Part shown: piece after piece, positions 28,356 through 36,675 of the stretch
How the letters are laid out: every line of letters starts with the position of its first letter
How positions within the stretch are numbered: position 1 is the stretch's first letter
DNA from: Paenibacillus sanguinis 2301083 = DSM 16941
GTDB lineage: Bacteria > Bacillota > Bacilli > Paenibacillales > Paenibacillaceae
DNA: 64,000 nt
Direction of reading: 5' to 3'
NCBI RefSeq assembly: GCF_000374825.1
Contig: NZ_KB895386.1
Location: forward strand, 1-64,000
Notes under the pieces: generated by a model
Told to the model about the DNA's origin: nothing
Database searches by the model: none
Seen by the model: the letters and a program-made list of their open reading frames with translations, nothing else
Translations under genes and position numbers: made by a program

Positions 28356-28988
28356 ATGCTGGAGAAGTACAAGACGGTTCGACAAGCCGGCGAGAAGGAA
28401 ATCGTAATTAAAAAATCGAGGTTTATCGGACACGTCAAACCGGTAGAAACCGAAGCTGATGCTATCCTCTTCATTGAGGAAATCAAGAAGAAGCATTGGA
28501 ATGCGACGCATAACTGCTCTGCCTATATGATTGGGGAGCGGGATGAGATTCAGAAGCAGTCCGATGATGGAGAGCCCAGTGGCACTGCGGGCAAGCCTAT
28601 TCTGGAGGTCATCAGGAATCAGGGCTTAAAGAATGTGGCTATCGTGGTTACCCGTTATTTTGGTGGAATTATGCTGGGTGCGGGAGGGCTGATTCGTGCT
28701 TATACGGATGGAGCTGTTGCAGCCATCGAGGCAGGGGAAGCTGTTACCCAGATGCTTCATCAAGAGGTATATGTGGAACTGGATTATACTTGGCTGGGCA
28801 AGGTGGAGAATGAATTGCGAAGCCGGAACATCCGTACGGGAGAGACGATGTTCACGGAGAAGGTAATATTATGCTGTCTGCCTTTCCATCAAGAAGCAAA
28901 GGCCTTTATCGATTGGATGACAGATCTGACCGGAGGGCAGGCCGTGATAACGGAAGGTGACAGGGTTTACTTTATTGAAGGGGAATAA
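28356..28988 (+). CDS. yvyE: YigZ/IMPACT family protein
   Basis: 210 residues. The N-terminal UPF0029/IMPACT domain has KKSRFIGHVKPVETE, HNCSAYMIG and SDDGEPSGTAGKPIL. The central VVTRYFGGIMLGAGGLIRAY is the family hallmark. A C-terminal DUF1949-like domain follows (about 137-205). The biochemical role in bacteria is not settled; the family is linked to translation control and to nucleotide or tRNA binding. The ATG follows AAGGATGGG. Its stop overlaps the start of the TetR gene by one base. Confidence 0.92.
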   Translation: MLEKYKTVRQAGEKEIVIKKSRFIGHVKPVETEADAILFIEEIKKKHWNATHNCSAYMIGERDEIQKQSDDGEPSGTAGKPILEVIRNQGLKNVAIVVTRYFGGIMLGAGGLIRAYTDGAVAAIEAGEAVTQMLHQEVYVELDYTWLGKVENELRSRNIRTGETMFTEKVILCCLPFHQEAKAFIDWMTDLTGGQAVITEGDRVYFIEGE

Positions 28989-29590
28989 TGCCTATGGCAA
29001 GAAGAGCAGTAGATCAGGAGTTGTCGAGAGAGAGAATCATGGAAGCAGCCCGGCATCTGTTTATTACCAAGGGTTACCGCGGCATTTCCATGAGAAGCAT
29101 CGGTCAGCATTTGGGATACAGTCACGGCTCCCTTTATTATCACTTCAAGGAAAAGGCCGAATTGTTTTATGCCATCGTGGTACAGGACTTTGAGTCGTTG
29201 ACCCACCTGTGTCAGCAGGTAACCAAGCGTACGCCAACAGAAGGCCTCACCAAAGCTGAGCAACTGATGCTGGAATTCATCAAGTATGGTCTGGAGCACC
29301 CGCATCAATATGAAATCATGTTTATGCTGAGAGACGAGGAAATACTGGCCTATTGTCGCAACGAACAGACGAAGTGCTTCAACATGTTTGAGTCCATTGT
29401 CCGCAGCTTTTTACAAGAAGAGCGGCATCCGCTGGAAAACAATCCTTCCCTGCCATTAAGCATGTTCCTGGGGATGCACGGATTTATCTCTTATTACATT
29501 CAAGATCGGTTGACCTTTGAAGAGATCAAGCCGGCCGCTGTTGCCCATGTGAAGATGTTAAGCCACAGCAGTTACCGTATAACGTCATAA
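28988..29590 (+). CDS. TetR/AcrR family transcriptional regulator
   Basis: 200 residues with an N-terminal TetR DNA-binding domain: ERIMEAARHLFITKGYRGIS, then RSIGQHLGYSHGSLYYHFKEKAELFY. The C-terminal ligand-binding helices are divergent, so no effector can be named. The first ATG shares a base with the yvyE stop, giving tight coupling; a second ATG two codons later is also possible. Target genes are unknown. Confidence 0.9.
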   Translation: MPMARRAVDQELSRERIMEAARHLFITKGYRGISMRSIGQHLGYSHGSLYYHFKEKAELFYAIVVQDFESLTHLCQQVTKRTPTEGLTKAEQLMLEFIKYGLEHPHQYEIMFMLRDEEILAYCRNEQTKCFNMFESIVRSFLQEERHPLENNPSLPLSMFLGMHGFISYYIQDRLTFEEIKPAAVAHVKMLSHSSYRITS

Positions 29591-29763
29591 GGCGTTTTTG
29601 TTTTAGCTTCATACTTTATTGAATTACACTAGCATAGCAGTAGCACTGTATTACATTAATTGACAAAACCATCTGACACGACTGAAAGAGGGGATACCTT
29701 CATTCATAACGCGTGTTGGACTGGTTTTATTTTTTTGAAGCTGGATAAGCATGCAGCAATCAG

Positions 29764-29792
29764 TTGACAAGGAAGTAATTCTCATCTAAACT
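29764..29792 (+). promoter_or_regulatory. Promoter of the GNAT-TetR unit
   Basis: TTGACA (29764-29769), 17 bases, TAAACT (29787-29792). The first box is perfect. It is 53 bases before the acetyltransferase start and abuts a palindrome. Confidence 0.6.
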
Positions 29793-29821
29793 TGGTACTA
29801 TAAAAACCATTGTAGTACCAA
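29792..29821. promoter_or_regulatory. Palindromic operator candidate
   Basis: TTGGTACTA (29792-29800) and TAGTACCAA (29813-29821) are perfect 9-base inverted arms with a 12-base spacer. The site begins on the last base of the -10 box and covers the start-site region. The TetR regulator coded two genes downstream is the obvious candidate binder. Confidence 0.6.
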
Positions 29822-29844
29822 AATAAACAGGAGGGTGACATCCC

Positions 29845-30453
29845 ATGAATGATATTCAAATTGTGAAGGGGCATTTGCTTTCCAAAGTCGGGGCCAGATT
29901 AAATATGCTGGCGATAGATGATATGGCGGAAACCTTGGTGGGTACAAGGGATAGCGGCATTGTGGAGCAAACGTTGCAACGTTTGTGGAGACAGAAGAAC
30001 AACCGCTTTAGTCATGAATATGTATATGAGGCGAGAACAGGCAGCCAAACCTTGGGAGTGATCACCTGTTATCCGACTAAACTGCTTAACCGCTTGGCCT
30101 GGCCTACGGCTAAGCAGCTCTTGACCATTCGCAAATGGCCGCTCGTATCTTATGTATTTAGCCATTTGGGGAGTGTATGGAGTGTGTTAACACTGCGTGA
30201 GGGCCGTGAGGACGAATTCCATATCGGTACGCTCGCCACCCTTCCGGAAAGCCGTGGATTGGGGATTGGGACCAAGCTGCTCAGGCATGCAGAGGGCATT
30301 GCCAGAGAGCAAGGCTACAAGAAGATGTCTCTGACTGTCAAGCAAAAGAATGAGCCTGCAAGAAGGTTGTATGAGCGCATGGGCTATGAGGTGACGGATA
30401 GGCTAGACAAGAAGCCGTTTTTCCTTTATCGAATGGTCAAGCCACTGGCATAG
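29845..30453 (+). CDS. GNAT family N-acetyltransferase
   Basis: 202 residues. The acetyl-CoA site has LATLPESRGLGIGTKLLRHAE (Q/RxxGxG/A pattern as RGLGIG). It is followed by MSLTVKQKNEPARRLYERMGYEV, the usual motif B. The N-terminal half (about 1-115) has no clear match. CAGGAGGGTGA precedes the ATG. It sits 32 bases upstream of a TetR gene under a shared promoter with a palindromic operator. Substrate unknown. Confidence 0.85.
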   Translation: MNDIQIVKGHLLSKVGARLNMLAIDDMAETLVGTRDSGIVEQTLQRLWRQKNNRFSHEYVYEARTGSQTLGVITCYPTKLLNRLAWPTAKQLLTIRKWPLVSYVFSHLGSVWSVLTLREGREDEFHIGTLATLPESRGLGIGTKLLRHAEGIAREQGYKKMSLTVKQKNEPARRLYERMGYEVTDRLDKKPFFLYRMVKPLA

Positions 30454-30485
30454 TCAGTGAACAAGCAAGGAGAGGGTTATACACG

Positions 30486-31070
30486 ATGCAAGGCATAGAC
30501 AAGAGCACCTATTTCAAAATCCTGAAGCTGCTTAGCCAGAAGGGAACGCGCTTTACCACTGAGGATTTGGCCAGAGCACTCGGCACAAGCAAACGAACGG
30601 TATATACCTTTTTTGAGAATAAATATGACATCATTGACAAGACCATTGAATTTGTGTTTCAGGAGATCGGCCAGTCCGATCGGGAAATTCTGGCTGATCC
30701 GGGACTTGCTTTTCCCGATAAGGTAAGATTATATTTTCAAAACATACCTGACATCTATTACATCGGGATACTGATCCGTTATGCGGATGATTTGCAGCGA
30801 TTTTATCCCGAGCTATGGGATAAGACGGATCACTATATCCATTCGATGTGGGATGAGCTTATTCATTTGGTGGAGAAGGGCATGGAGGACGGAGTGCTTC
30901 ATCAGGTCAATACGAAGGTGCTGCGGCTGATGCTGGATCAAACGGTGGGACGGCTGCTGGATTATGAATACACCTTCAAAGAGAAGATAAGCTTTGAGGC
31001 GGGGATGCAGGCAATGTGCGACATCATTTTGTTTGGGCTGATGGATCACAAGCCTGGCGAACACAATTGA
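30486..31070 (+). CDS. TetR family regulator, probably autoregulatory
   Basis: 194 residues. The N-terminal HTH reads KILKLLSQKGTRFTTEDLAR then LGTSKRTVYTFFENKYDIID, the TetR pattern with Y/F after the recognition helix. The C-terminal helical domain ends FGLMDHKPGEHN. AGGAGAGGG precedes ATG. It is co-directional with the GNAT gene and its likely operator is the TTGGTACTA/TAGTACCAA palindrome before that gene; this is inference from position. Confidence 0.88.
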   Translation: MQGIDKSTYFKILKLLSQKGTRFTTEDLARALGTSKRTVYTFFENKYDIIDKTIEFVFQEIGQSDREILADPGLAFPDKVRLYFQNIPDIYYIGILIRYADDLQRFYPELWDKTDHYIHSMWDELIHLVEKGMEDGVLHQVNTKVLRLMLDQTVGRLLDYEYTFKEKISFEAGMQAMCDIILFGLMDHKPGEHN

Positions 31071-31095
31071 AACTTTGCTTGAACTATGCTATAAA
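31067..31095 (+). promoter_or_regulatory. Promoter of the CysA-like ATPase gene
   Basis: TTGAAA (overlapping the TetR stop), 17 bases, TATAAA. Five of six matches in each box. Confidence 0.5.
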
Positions 31096-31154
31096 TAAAT
31101 CAAGTATTTTTATCGGAATATTTATAGTTTATTTGCAAAGGATGTGTCGCTGGC

Positions 31155-32219
31155 ATGCATGTAGAGGTGCAGAATCTGGATAAACATTTTGGCAGCTTCC
31201 ACGCAGTGAAGAACGTGAGTTTTGCGATTGAGAAAGGGAAGCTGATCGGGCTGCTAGGTCCAAGCGGTGGCGGGAAAACGTCAATTCTTCGCATGTTGGC
31301 TGGATTAGAGCAGCCGGATAACGGAGAGATTATCTTCCATGGACAGCGGGTAAATGACTTGGCTCCGCAAGCTCGCGGGATCGGCTTTGTTTTTCAGAGC
31401 TACGCCTTGTTCAGACATATGACCGTGTTTGATAACATTGCTTTTGGTCTTCAAGTCAAGAAGGCTGCCAAGGCACAGATTCAACAGCGGGTGACGGAAT
31501 TGGTAGAGCTGACCGGACTTAGCGGGTTTGAAGGGCGTTATCCCCATCAGTTGTCAGGCGGACAGCGGCAACGGGTCGCCTTTGCTCGTGCGCTGGCTCC
31601 AGAGCCCCAATTGCTCCTGCTAGACGAGCCTTTTGCAGCCGTTGATGCGAAAATCCGGCAAGAGCTGCGTTCCTGGTTGCGTCACCTAATTGAACGGGTT
31701 GGAATTACTTCCATCTTTGTGACGCATGATCAAGATGAGGCGATCGAGGTAGCGGATGAAATTATGATTATTAATCAAGGGCGTCTGGAGCAAAAGGGCA
31801 CACCCTGGGATATATACAAGGAACCGGCAACCCCATTTGTGGCCTCATTTATCGGTCAGTCTACGCTGGTAGAGCGAGCGGAAATGCTAAGAGGCTTTGA
31901 GACCGAGTGTGGCGGACCAGCCACCAAGGCGCTGATCCGCCCCGAATATGTTGAAGTTGGTCCTGAGCATGAATTTGCTCTGCTGTCAGCCACCTCTCCG
32001 GGAATCATCAAGCATTTGCATTTTCGCGGCAGTCAGTGGCTGGTTGAGGTAGAGGTGAACGGGCACACATTAACGACCTTCCGCTCCCTGGAGAAGGAGA
32101 GCCTGAGGGCTGGGCAGGAGGTTCGGGTGCTGGTGCACCGGGCCTATCTTTATAATGATGAACGAAATTGGGTGCTGGAAAATCCGTTGAAGCGTGATCC
32201 GCTTAGTGTGATCATTTGA
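31155..32219 (+). CDS. ABC importer ATPase, CysA (sulfate/molybdate) type
   Basis: 354 residues. Walker A GPSGGGKTS, Q-loop FVFQSYALF, signature LSGGQRQRVAFARAL, Walker B LLLLDEPFAAVD, switch His in VTHDQDEA. A C-terminal TOBE-like region (about 240-350) follows with ALIRPEYVEV and VHRAYLYNDERNWVLEN, as in CysA/PotA/ModC-type ATPases. No permease or binding-protein gene is adjacent, so it is an orphan that must serve a transporter coded elsewhere, or the neighbours were lost. It probably has its own promoter. The sulfate assignment is by similarity and is tentative. Confidence 0.8.
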   Translation: MHVEVQNLDKHFGSFHAVKNVSFAIEKGKLIGLLGPSGGGKTSILRMLAGLEQPDNGEIIFHGQRVNDLAPQARGIGFVFQSYALFRHMTVFDNIAFGLQVKKAAKAQIQQRVTELVELTGLSGFEGRYPHQLSGGQRQRVAFARALAPEPQLLLLDEPFAAVDAKIRQELRSWLRHLIERVGITSIFVTHDQDEAIEVADEIMIINQGRLEQKGTPWDIYKEPATPFVASFIGQSTLVERAEMLRGFETECGGPATKALIRPEYVEVGPEHEFALLSATSPGIIKHLHFRGSQWLVEVEVNGHTLTTFRSLEKESLRAGQEVRVLVHRAYLYNDERNWVLENPLKRDPLSVII

Positions 32220-32221
32220 GA

Positions 32222-32400
32222 TAACTATCAGTCGAACTAAGGAAAAGGCAAAACAAGCAAGCGAGAAAAATGATTCTGAAGAAGCGTAGCGTTCGCCTTT
32301 GTGAAAGGATTTCTACCGTATAAGAATTTATCGAGTAAAAGAAATCCATGAGCAACAGCGATCGTAAGAACATTTTCTCGTCTGCTTCTTTGCGTTAAAC
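32222..32400. repeat. Imperfect palindromic intergenic element
   Basis: GCAAGCGAGAAAAATGATTCT (from about 32256) is roughly complementary to AGAACATTTTCTCGTCTGC (about 32368-32386). Within it GGATTTCT (32307-32314) pairs with AGAAATCC (32340-32347). No coding frame is supported. The nested layout fits a dispersed palindromic repeat or a structured RNA. Confidence 0.45.
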
Positions 32401-32428
32401 ATAAGTTCAGCTTATATAGCTACCCCAA

Positions 32429-32476
32429 GGGCTATATCCCGAAAGTGCCAGGCTTTCCGGGATATAGCCTTTTTTG
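32429..32476 (+). terminator. Strong rho-independent terminator
   Basis: GGGCTATATCCCGAAAG (32429-32445) pairs with CTTTCCGGGATATAGCC (32453-32469) almost throughout, followed by TTTTTT. It isolates the CysA-like gene from the sugar-uptake locus. Confidence 0.88.
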
Positions 32477-32575
32477 TTTAGGGCCAAACGACGATTAATA
32501 CGTTTACATAAGGACTTGAGGAACAGTAATATGAGAGAGTACCAGATAGTTTCAGAATGGGAGGCAGATTCATAA

Positions 32576-34339
32576 ATGAAGAGACTGAGCTTGAATCGAT
32601 GGAATACGCTCCGCAACCAGATTTTGCTGGGCTTTATGCTGGTGATGGTCATCGTACTGGCTTTGGTCGTTTTTTTTGTATACAACAAGGTGTCCGTGCT
32701 GCTGCGCAACACGGCAGAGAGGCATATTGAGCAAACGGCTGTCCAGGCTGCGGGCAAGCTGGATGCTTCCCTTAAGCAAGTGGATACTTTGACAGCTCAA
32801 ATTGCCACAAACGCTACAGTACAGCGCTTTTTAACTTATGAGGTCGAAGGACAACCTATTACCTTTAGTGAGCGGCAGCTGTTGCAGCAGGAGGTGCGGA
32901 AATATGAGGCCTACGCTACGGGCATCCGTTCGCTGGAGATATATACCACAGATTATCAGCGACTGTCTCCCCTGGATGACGGAAGCCTGGCAAGCCGTGT
33001 GCCAAGGGAATGGATCGAGCTTGCTGACAGCGTTCAAGGACAGCTTTGCTGGTTCGGGCAGGATGCGCAGGAGAAGGATCTTGTCATTGCCCTGCGGCGT
33101 ATTCGCTTGGTCGACCAGTCGTTTGCACACGGGGGGTATTTGCTGGTCCGTATGGAGAAAAGCTACTTCGATCTGGACGGCCACAGCACTAGCGACTTGG
33201 GGCGTAACCGGGAATCGATGCTGCTCTATGATCAGGTCGGTCACATGCTTGCTTCCAACTTTACCGGGGAAGTGGACTTTGATTATATTTTACAACGAGA
33301 GGGAGAAATGGTCACCCTTGGCAAACAGGATTACATATCGGTGCACAAGCAATCGACAGCAACGGGGTGGCGGGTGGTTATGCTGACCCCGGTTGATTAT
33401 ACAACCGAAGGCATCTCGGTGCTTCGCACTTCAGTTCTTGTGTCGGGCATCGTTGGAGCGTTGCTGTTTCTTGTACTGAGCTTGATTTTGTCAACGATGA
33501 TTACCCGGCCGATTCTGCAATTAATCAAGGCGATGCGCGGTGCTCGTTTCGGGACGTTAAAGCCGAATCAAGCCACCTCCTCTACGATGGAAATTAATGA
33601 GTTAAACAATACGTATAATCAGATGGTAGGCTCCTTGAATGAATTGATCGAGGTTGTCTACCAGAAGGAAATTATTCAAAGCCGTACGGAGCTGAAGGCG
33701 CTGCAAGCCCAGATTAACCCGCATTTTTTGTTTAACACGTTGGAAGCGTTTTATTGGGCGCTTGAGGAAAAGGGAGAGGAAGAGCTGGCTCAAGTAGTGG
33801 TTGCTATGTCCGGCTTGTTTCGATATGTAATTAATCGGAAGGATGAGGACGAATGGGTGACGATCGGGGATGAGCTGGAGCATGCCGAGCGGTACCTGAC
33901 GATTATGAAAATGAGGCTGCTGGATCGCTTGACCTGGCGAATTGAGGCGGAGGATGATAGCCGCAAAATTTTGATTCCGAAGCTCCTGATCCAGCCGCTT
34001 GTAGAAAATGCAATCCTGCACGGAGTCGAGCAGAAGCTGGAGCCGGGCACGATTATATTACGGGTTGTTCCCTCTTCCCGCCTTGGTTATACTACAATTT
34101 CGGTCACGGATGACGGACCTGGCATGGATGAAGGGAAGCTGGCTTCACTACATTTGGCTATAGAACGGGGACACTCCGAGTCGGCCAAGGGAAGCGGGGT
34201 TGGTCTTGCTAATGTTGGACGTAGAATCAGGCTTTATTATGCAGCAGCACAAGGTGAAATCAAGGTAAACAGCGAAAAGGGTAGCGGGACAACCGTTTCC
34301 TTTGACATACCGAATCATGGCAAGGGGGAAGCAAAATGA
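32576..34339 (+). CDS. YesM-type sensor histidine kinase
   Basis: 587 residues. N-terminal helix (about 15-38, LLGFMLVMVIVLALVVFFVY), an extracellular sensor region of about 245 residues, a second helix (about 283-308), a HAMP linker, then His_kinase (PF06580) with the phospho-His in QINPHFLFNTLEAFYWAL and an HATPase domain with ENAILHGVE, DDGPGMD and GSGVGLANVGRRI. This class senses sugars or envelope signals and is typical of Paenibacillus sugar loci. Its stop overlaps the response-regulator start (ATGA), so the pair is coupled. Confidence 0.93.
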   Translation: MKRLSLNRWNTLRNQILLGFMLVMVIVLALVVFFVYNKVSVLLRNTAERHIEQTAVQAAGKLDASLKQVDTLTAQIATNATVQRFLTYEVEGQPITFSERQLLQQEVRKYEAYATGIRSLEIYTTDYQRLSPLDDGSLASRVPREWIELADSVQGQLCWFGQDAQEKDLVIALRRIRLVDQSFAHGGYLLVRMEKSYFDLDGHSTSDLGRNRESMLLYDQVGHMLASNFTGEVDFDYILQREGEMVTLGKQDYISVHKQSTATGWRVVMLTPVDYTTEGISVLRTSVLVSGIVGALLFLVLSLILSTMITRPILQLIKAMRGARFGTLKPNQATSSTMEINELNNTYNQMVGSLNELIEVVYQKEIIQSRTELKALQAQINPHFLFNTLEAFYWALEEKGEEELAQVVVAMSGLFRYVINRKDEDEWVTIGDELEHAERYLTIMKMRLLDRLTWRIEAEDDSRKILIPKLLIQPLVENAILHGVEQKLEPGTIILRVVPSSRLGYTTISVTDDGPGMDEGKLASLHLAIERGHSESAKGSGVGLANVGRRIRLYYAAAQGEIKVNSEKGSGTTVSFDIPNHGKGEAK

Positions 34340-35124
34340 AAACGATATTGATCGTTGACGATGAGCCGCGAACGCGGGAAGGAATCCGAAAGACCCTCGA
34401 AGCCTGGTCTGCCGGGCGTTATCAGATTAAGGCCGCATCCAGCGGTGTGGAGGCGCTTCAGCTTTTTCCAGAGCAGCGGGTCAATCTGGTCATCACTGAT
34501 ATTCGCATGCCGGAACTTGGTGGACTGGAGTTGATTGAGCGGCTGAACGATTTGCCACATTCACCGTTGATCATTGTGATCTCCGGTCATTCCGAGTTTG
34601 ATTATGCCAAGCGGGCGCTGCAGTTCGGTGTTGTGGATTATTTGCTCAAGCCGCTGGATAAGGGCAAGCTTGTGCAAGCAGTTGAGATTGCGCTGGAGCG
34701 AGAGGAGAAGCAAACCCGGATCAAGCGGCTGGAGCGGATGATGGACCCGAGGCTGCTCGAGACGATGCAAGAAGAGAAGGTATATAATGTGCAGATTCAA
34801 GAAGCGCTTGCTTATGTGGATGAACATCTGCATCAGAGTATGTCGATGAAGGAGATCGCTGATCATTTACACCTGAATGCAAGCTATTTCAGCGTGCTGT
34901 TCAAGGAACAGACCGGATTAACGTTTAGCGAGTATCTGATGCGGCGAAGGTTGCAACGGGCCAAGGGACTGCTGCTGGGAACAACGCTATCCATCACGGA
35001 AATTTCCGAACGGATCGGCTATCAGAGCGCTAAATACTTTATCAAGGTATTTCGTGATCAGGAGCATATGAGTCCAAGCCAGTATCGCCAGCAAGCGGCA
35101 GAGGCTGGAGAGCGGAACCAATAA
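34336..35124 (+). CDS. YesN-type response regulator, AraC output domain
   Basis: 262 residues. Receiver domain with IVDDEPRTREG, phospho-acceptor Asp in LVITDIRMPELGG and KPLDKGKL. The AraC/XylS HTH pair at about 150-255 has MKEIADHLHLNASYFSVLFKE, TFSEYLMRRRLQRAK and ITEISERIGYQSAKYFIKVF. It should activate the importer genes just downstream when phosphorylated by the kinase at 32576-34339. Confidence 0.94.
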   Translation: MKTILIVDDEPRTREGIRKTLEAWSAGRYQIKAASSGVEALQLFPEQRVNLVITDIRMPELGGLELIERLNDLPHSPLIIVISGHSEFDYAKRALQFGVVDYLLKPLDKGKLVQAVEIALEREEKQTRIKRLERMMDPRLLETMQEEKVYNVQIQEALAYVDEHLHQSMSMKEIADHLHLNASYFSVLFKEQTGLTFSEYLMRRRLQRAKGLLLGTTLSITEISERIGYQSAKYFIKVFRDQEHMSPSQYRQQAAEAGERNQ

Positions 35125-35186
35125 AAGTGGTATAAGTCCCAATCAGCATGACCTTACCGCTGTACATAACCCCTGCTAGAATTGAA

Positions 35187-35200
35187 TTAAAGCGGTTTCA
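35187..35200. promoter_or_regulatory. Candidate cre site (CcpA operator)
   Basis: TTAAAGCGGTTTCA matches the consensus TGWAANCGNTNWCA at all but the second base. It lies 28 bases before the sugar-binding lipoprotein start, where bound CcpA would block transcription. Confidence 0.55.
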
Positions 35201-35228
35201 AAATAATGAGGTAAAAGGGGCTGAAGAC

Positions 35229-36569
35229 GTGTTCAAGAAAAAATGGACGGTATTTGTATTAACGTTGTGTCTGGCACTTATGACAGCTGGATGCGGAGCA
35301 GGCGGAGGAAATGCTGGTACAGGCAGTAGCAACACGGGAGGGTCAGACAGCGGTGGAAGTGAAGGGGACAAGGTCACAGTCACCTTCATGCATTTATGGC
35401 CTGCCGGCGTATCGGCTGGGCAGAACCGAATCGTAAATCAGATTATCGAAGAATTTCAGAAGGATAATCCTAATGTAGTAATCAAGCAGGAGGTACTGGA
35501 TAACGAACAATACAAAAATAAATTGAAAGTGCTTTCAGCATCAAATGAACTGCCTGATGTCGGGGTAACCTGGGCCGCCGGATTTCTGACGCCTTATGTG
35601 GAAGGCAAGCTGTTTTCACCGGTTGATGACTTGCTCGGCGGAGAACTGAATGGAAAATTTGTAGCAGGTACGACCGAGGCATACTCCATTGAAGGCAATA
35701 CTTATGCGCTTCCGCTGGAGTTTAATATTGCTCCGATTTATTATAACAAAGCTATTTTTGAACAGCTTGGTCTTGATATTCCCGGGACTTATGATGAGTT
35801 CAAGGCTGTTGTGAAAACGCTGTCGGATAATGGAATCGCACCGATTGCTTTGGGTAACAAGGATCGCTGGACCGGGTCGCTCTGGTATATGTACCTGGCT
35901 GATCGGATTGGTGGGCAGGAGCTTCTGGCTAAAGCAATTGCGGGAGCGGATTCGTTCAAGACTGAAGCGTTGGTTCAAGCGGCTACTGAAGTGCAGTCGC
36001 TGGTGGACAGCAATGCCTTTGTCAAGGGCTACAATGGCTTGTCCAACGAGGAGGCCAAATCCGAGTTCTTGAACGGCAAAGCTGCGATGTACATGATGGG
36101 AACCTGGGAGTTGCCGAACTTTACAACCAATGAGGACATTCCACAGGAGTTCCGTGATAGTGTTGGCTTCTTTAAATTCCCAACCGTTGATGGCGGCAAG
36201 GGCAACATTAACAGTTGGGTTGGTGGACCGGGAGTCGGATTATTTATCGCCGAGAACTCCGCAGTGAAGGAAGAGGCTAAAGCATTTGTCGAATACTTTG
36301 TGACCAAATGGGGGGAGCAATCTGTAACTGGCGCGGGCGTTATTCCAGCTACGAAGGTGGATACCGAGAAGCTTGAGCTTCCTCAATTGTATATCGATCT
36401 GTTTGACGAAATGAACCAGGCAAGCAGCATCACCTTGTTTGCAGACGTTCAAATGGAAGCCGGAGCAGCAGAAGCCCATCTGAATATGATTCAGGCTCTC
36501 TTCGGTAAAGCCGTAACTCCGGACAAATTTGCCGAAGAGCATGATGCGGCCATCTCCAAGGGGAATTAG
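35229..36569 (+). CDS. Sugar ABC transporter substrate-binding lipoprotein
   Basis: About 446 residues. A lipoprotein signal peptide with the lipobox LMTAGC is followed by a Gly/Ser/Thr-rich linker and a family-1 solute-binding fold: VTFMHLWPAG, QIIEEFQKDNPNVVI, PLEFNIAPIYYNKAIFEQLG, GKAAMYMMGTWELPNF. GTG at 35229 is chosen because AAAAGGGG lies before it and the signal peptide starts there; an earlier open start adds charged sequence ahead of the signal peptide. Neighbouring CUT1 permeases and the GH43 enzyme suggest a xylo- or arabino-oligosaccharide ligand (inference). Confidence 0.93.
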   Translation: MFKKKWTVFVLTLCLALMTAGCGAGGGNAGTGSSNTGGSDSGGSEGDKVTVTFMHLWPAGVSAGQNRIVNQIIEEFQKDNPNVVIKQEVLDNEQYKNKLKVLSASNELPDVGVTWAAGFLTPYVEGKLFSPVDDLLGGELNGKFVAGTTEAYSIEGNTYALPLEFNIAPIYYNKAIFEQLGLDIPGTYDEFKAVVKTLSDNGIAPIALGNKDRWTGSLWYMYLADRIGGQELLAKAIAGADSFKTEALVQAATEVQSLVDSNAFVKGYNGLSNEEAKSEFLNGKAAMYMMGTWELPNFTTNEDIPQEFRDSVGFFKFPTVDGGKGNINSWVGGPGVGLFIAENSAVKEEAKAFVEYFVTKWGEQSVTGAGVIPATKVDTEKLELPQLYIDLFDEMNQASSITLFADVQMEAGAAEAHLNMIQALFGKAVTPDKFAEEHDAAISKGN

Positions 36570-36675
36570 CCTTTAAGCAGTCGAGGGCAGCAGGGCTACC
36601 CTTCTTCCGGCAACCCATGCCGAGGAAGGGTATTCTCATCCTGCTTGGCTCTGTAATGGAAAGGAGTGAAGACGC

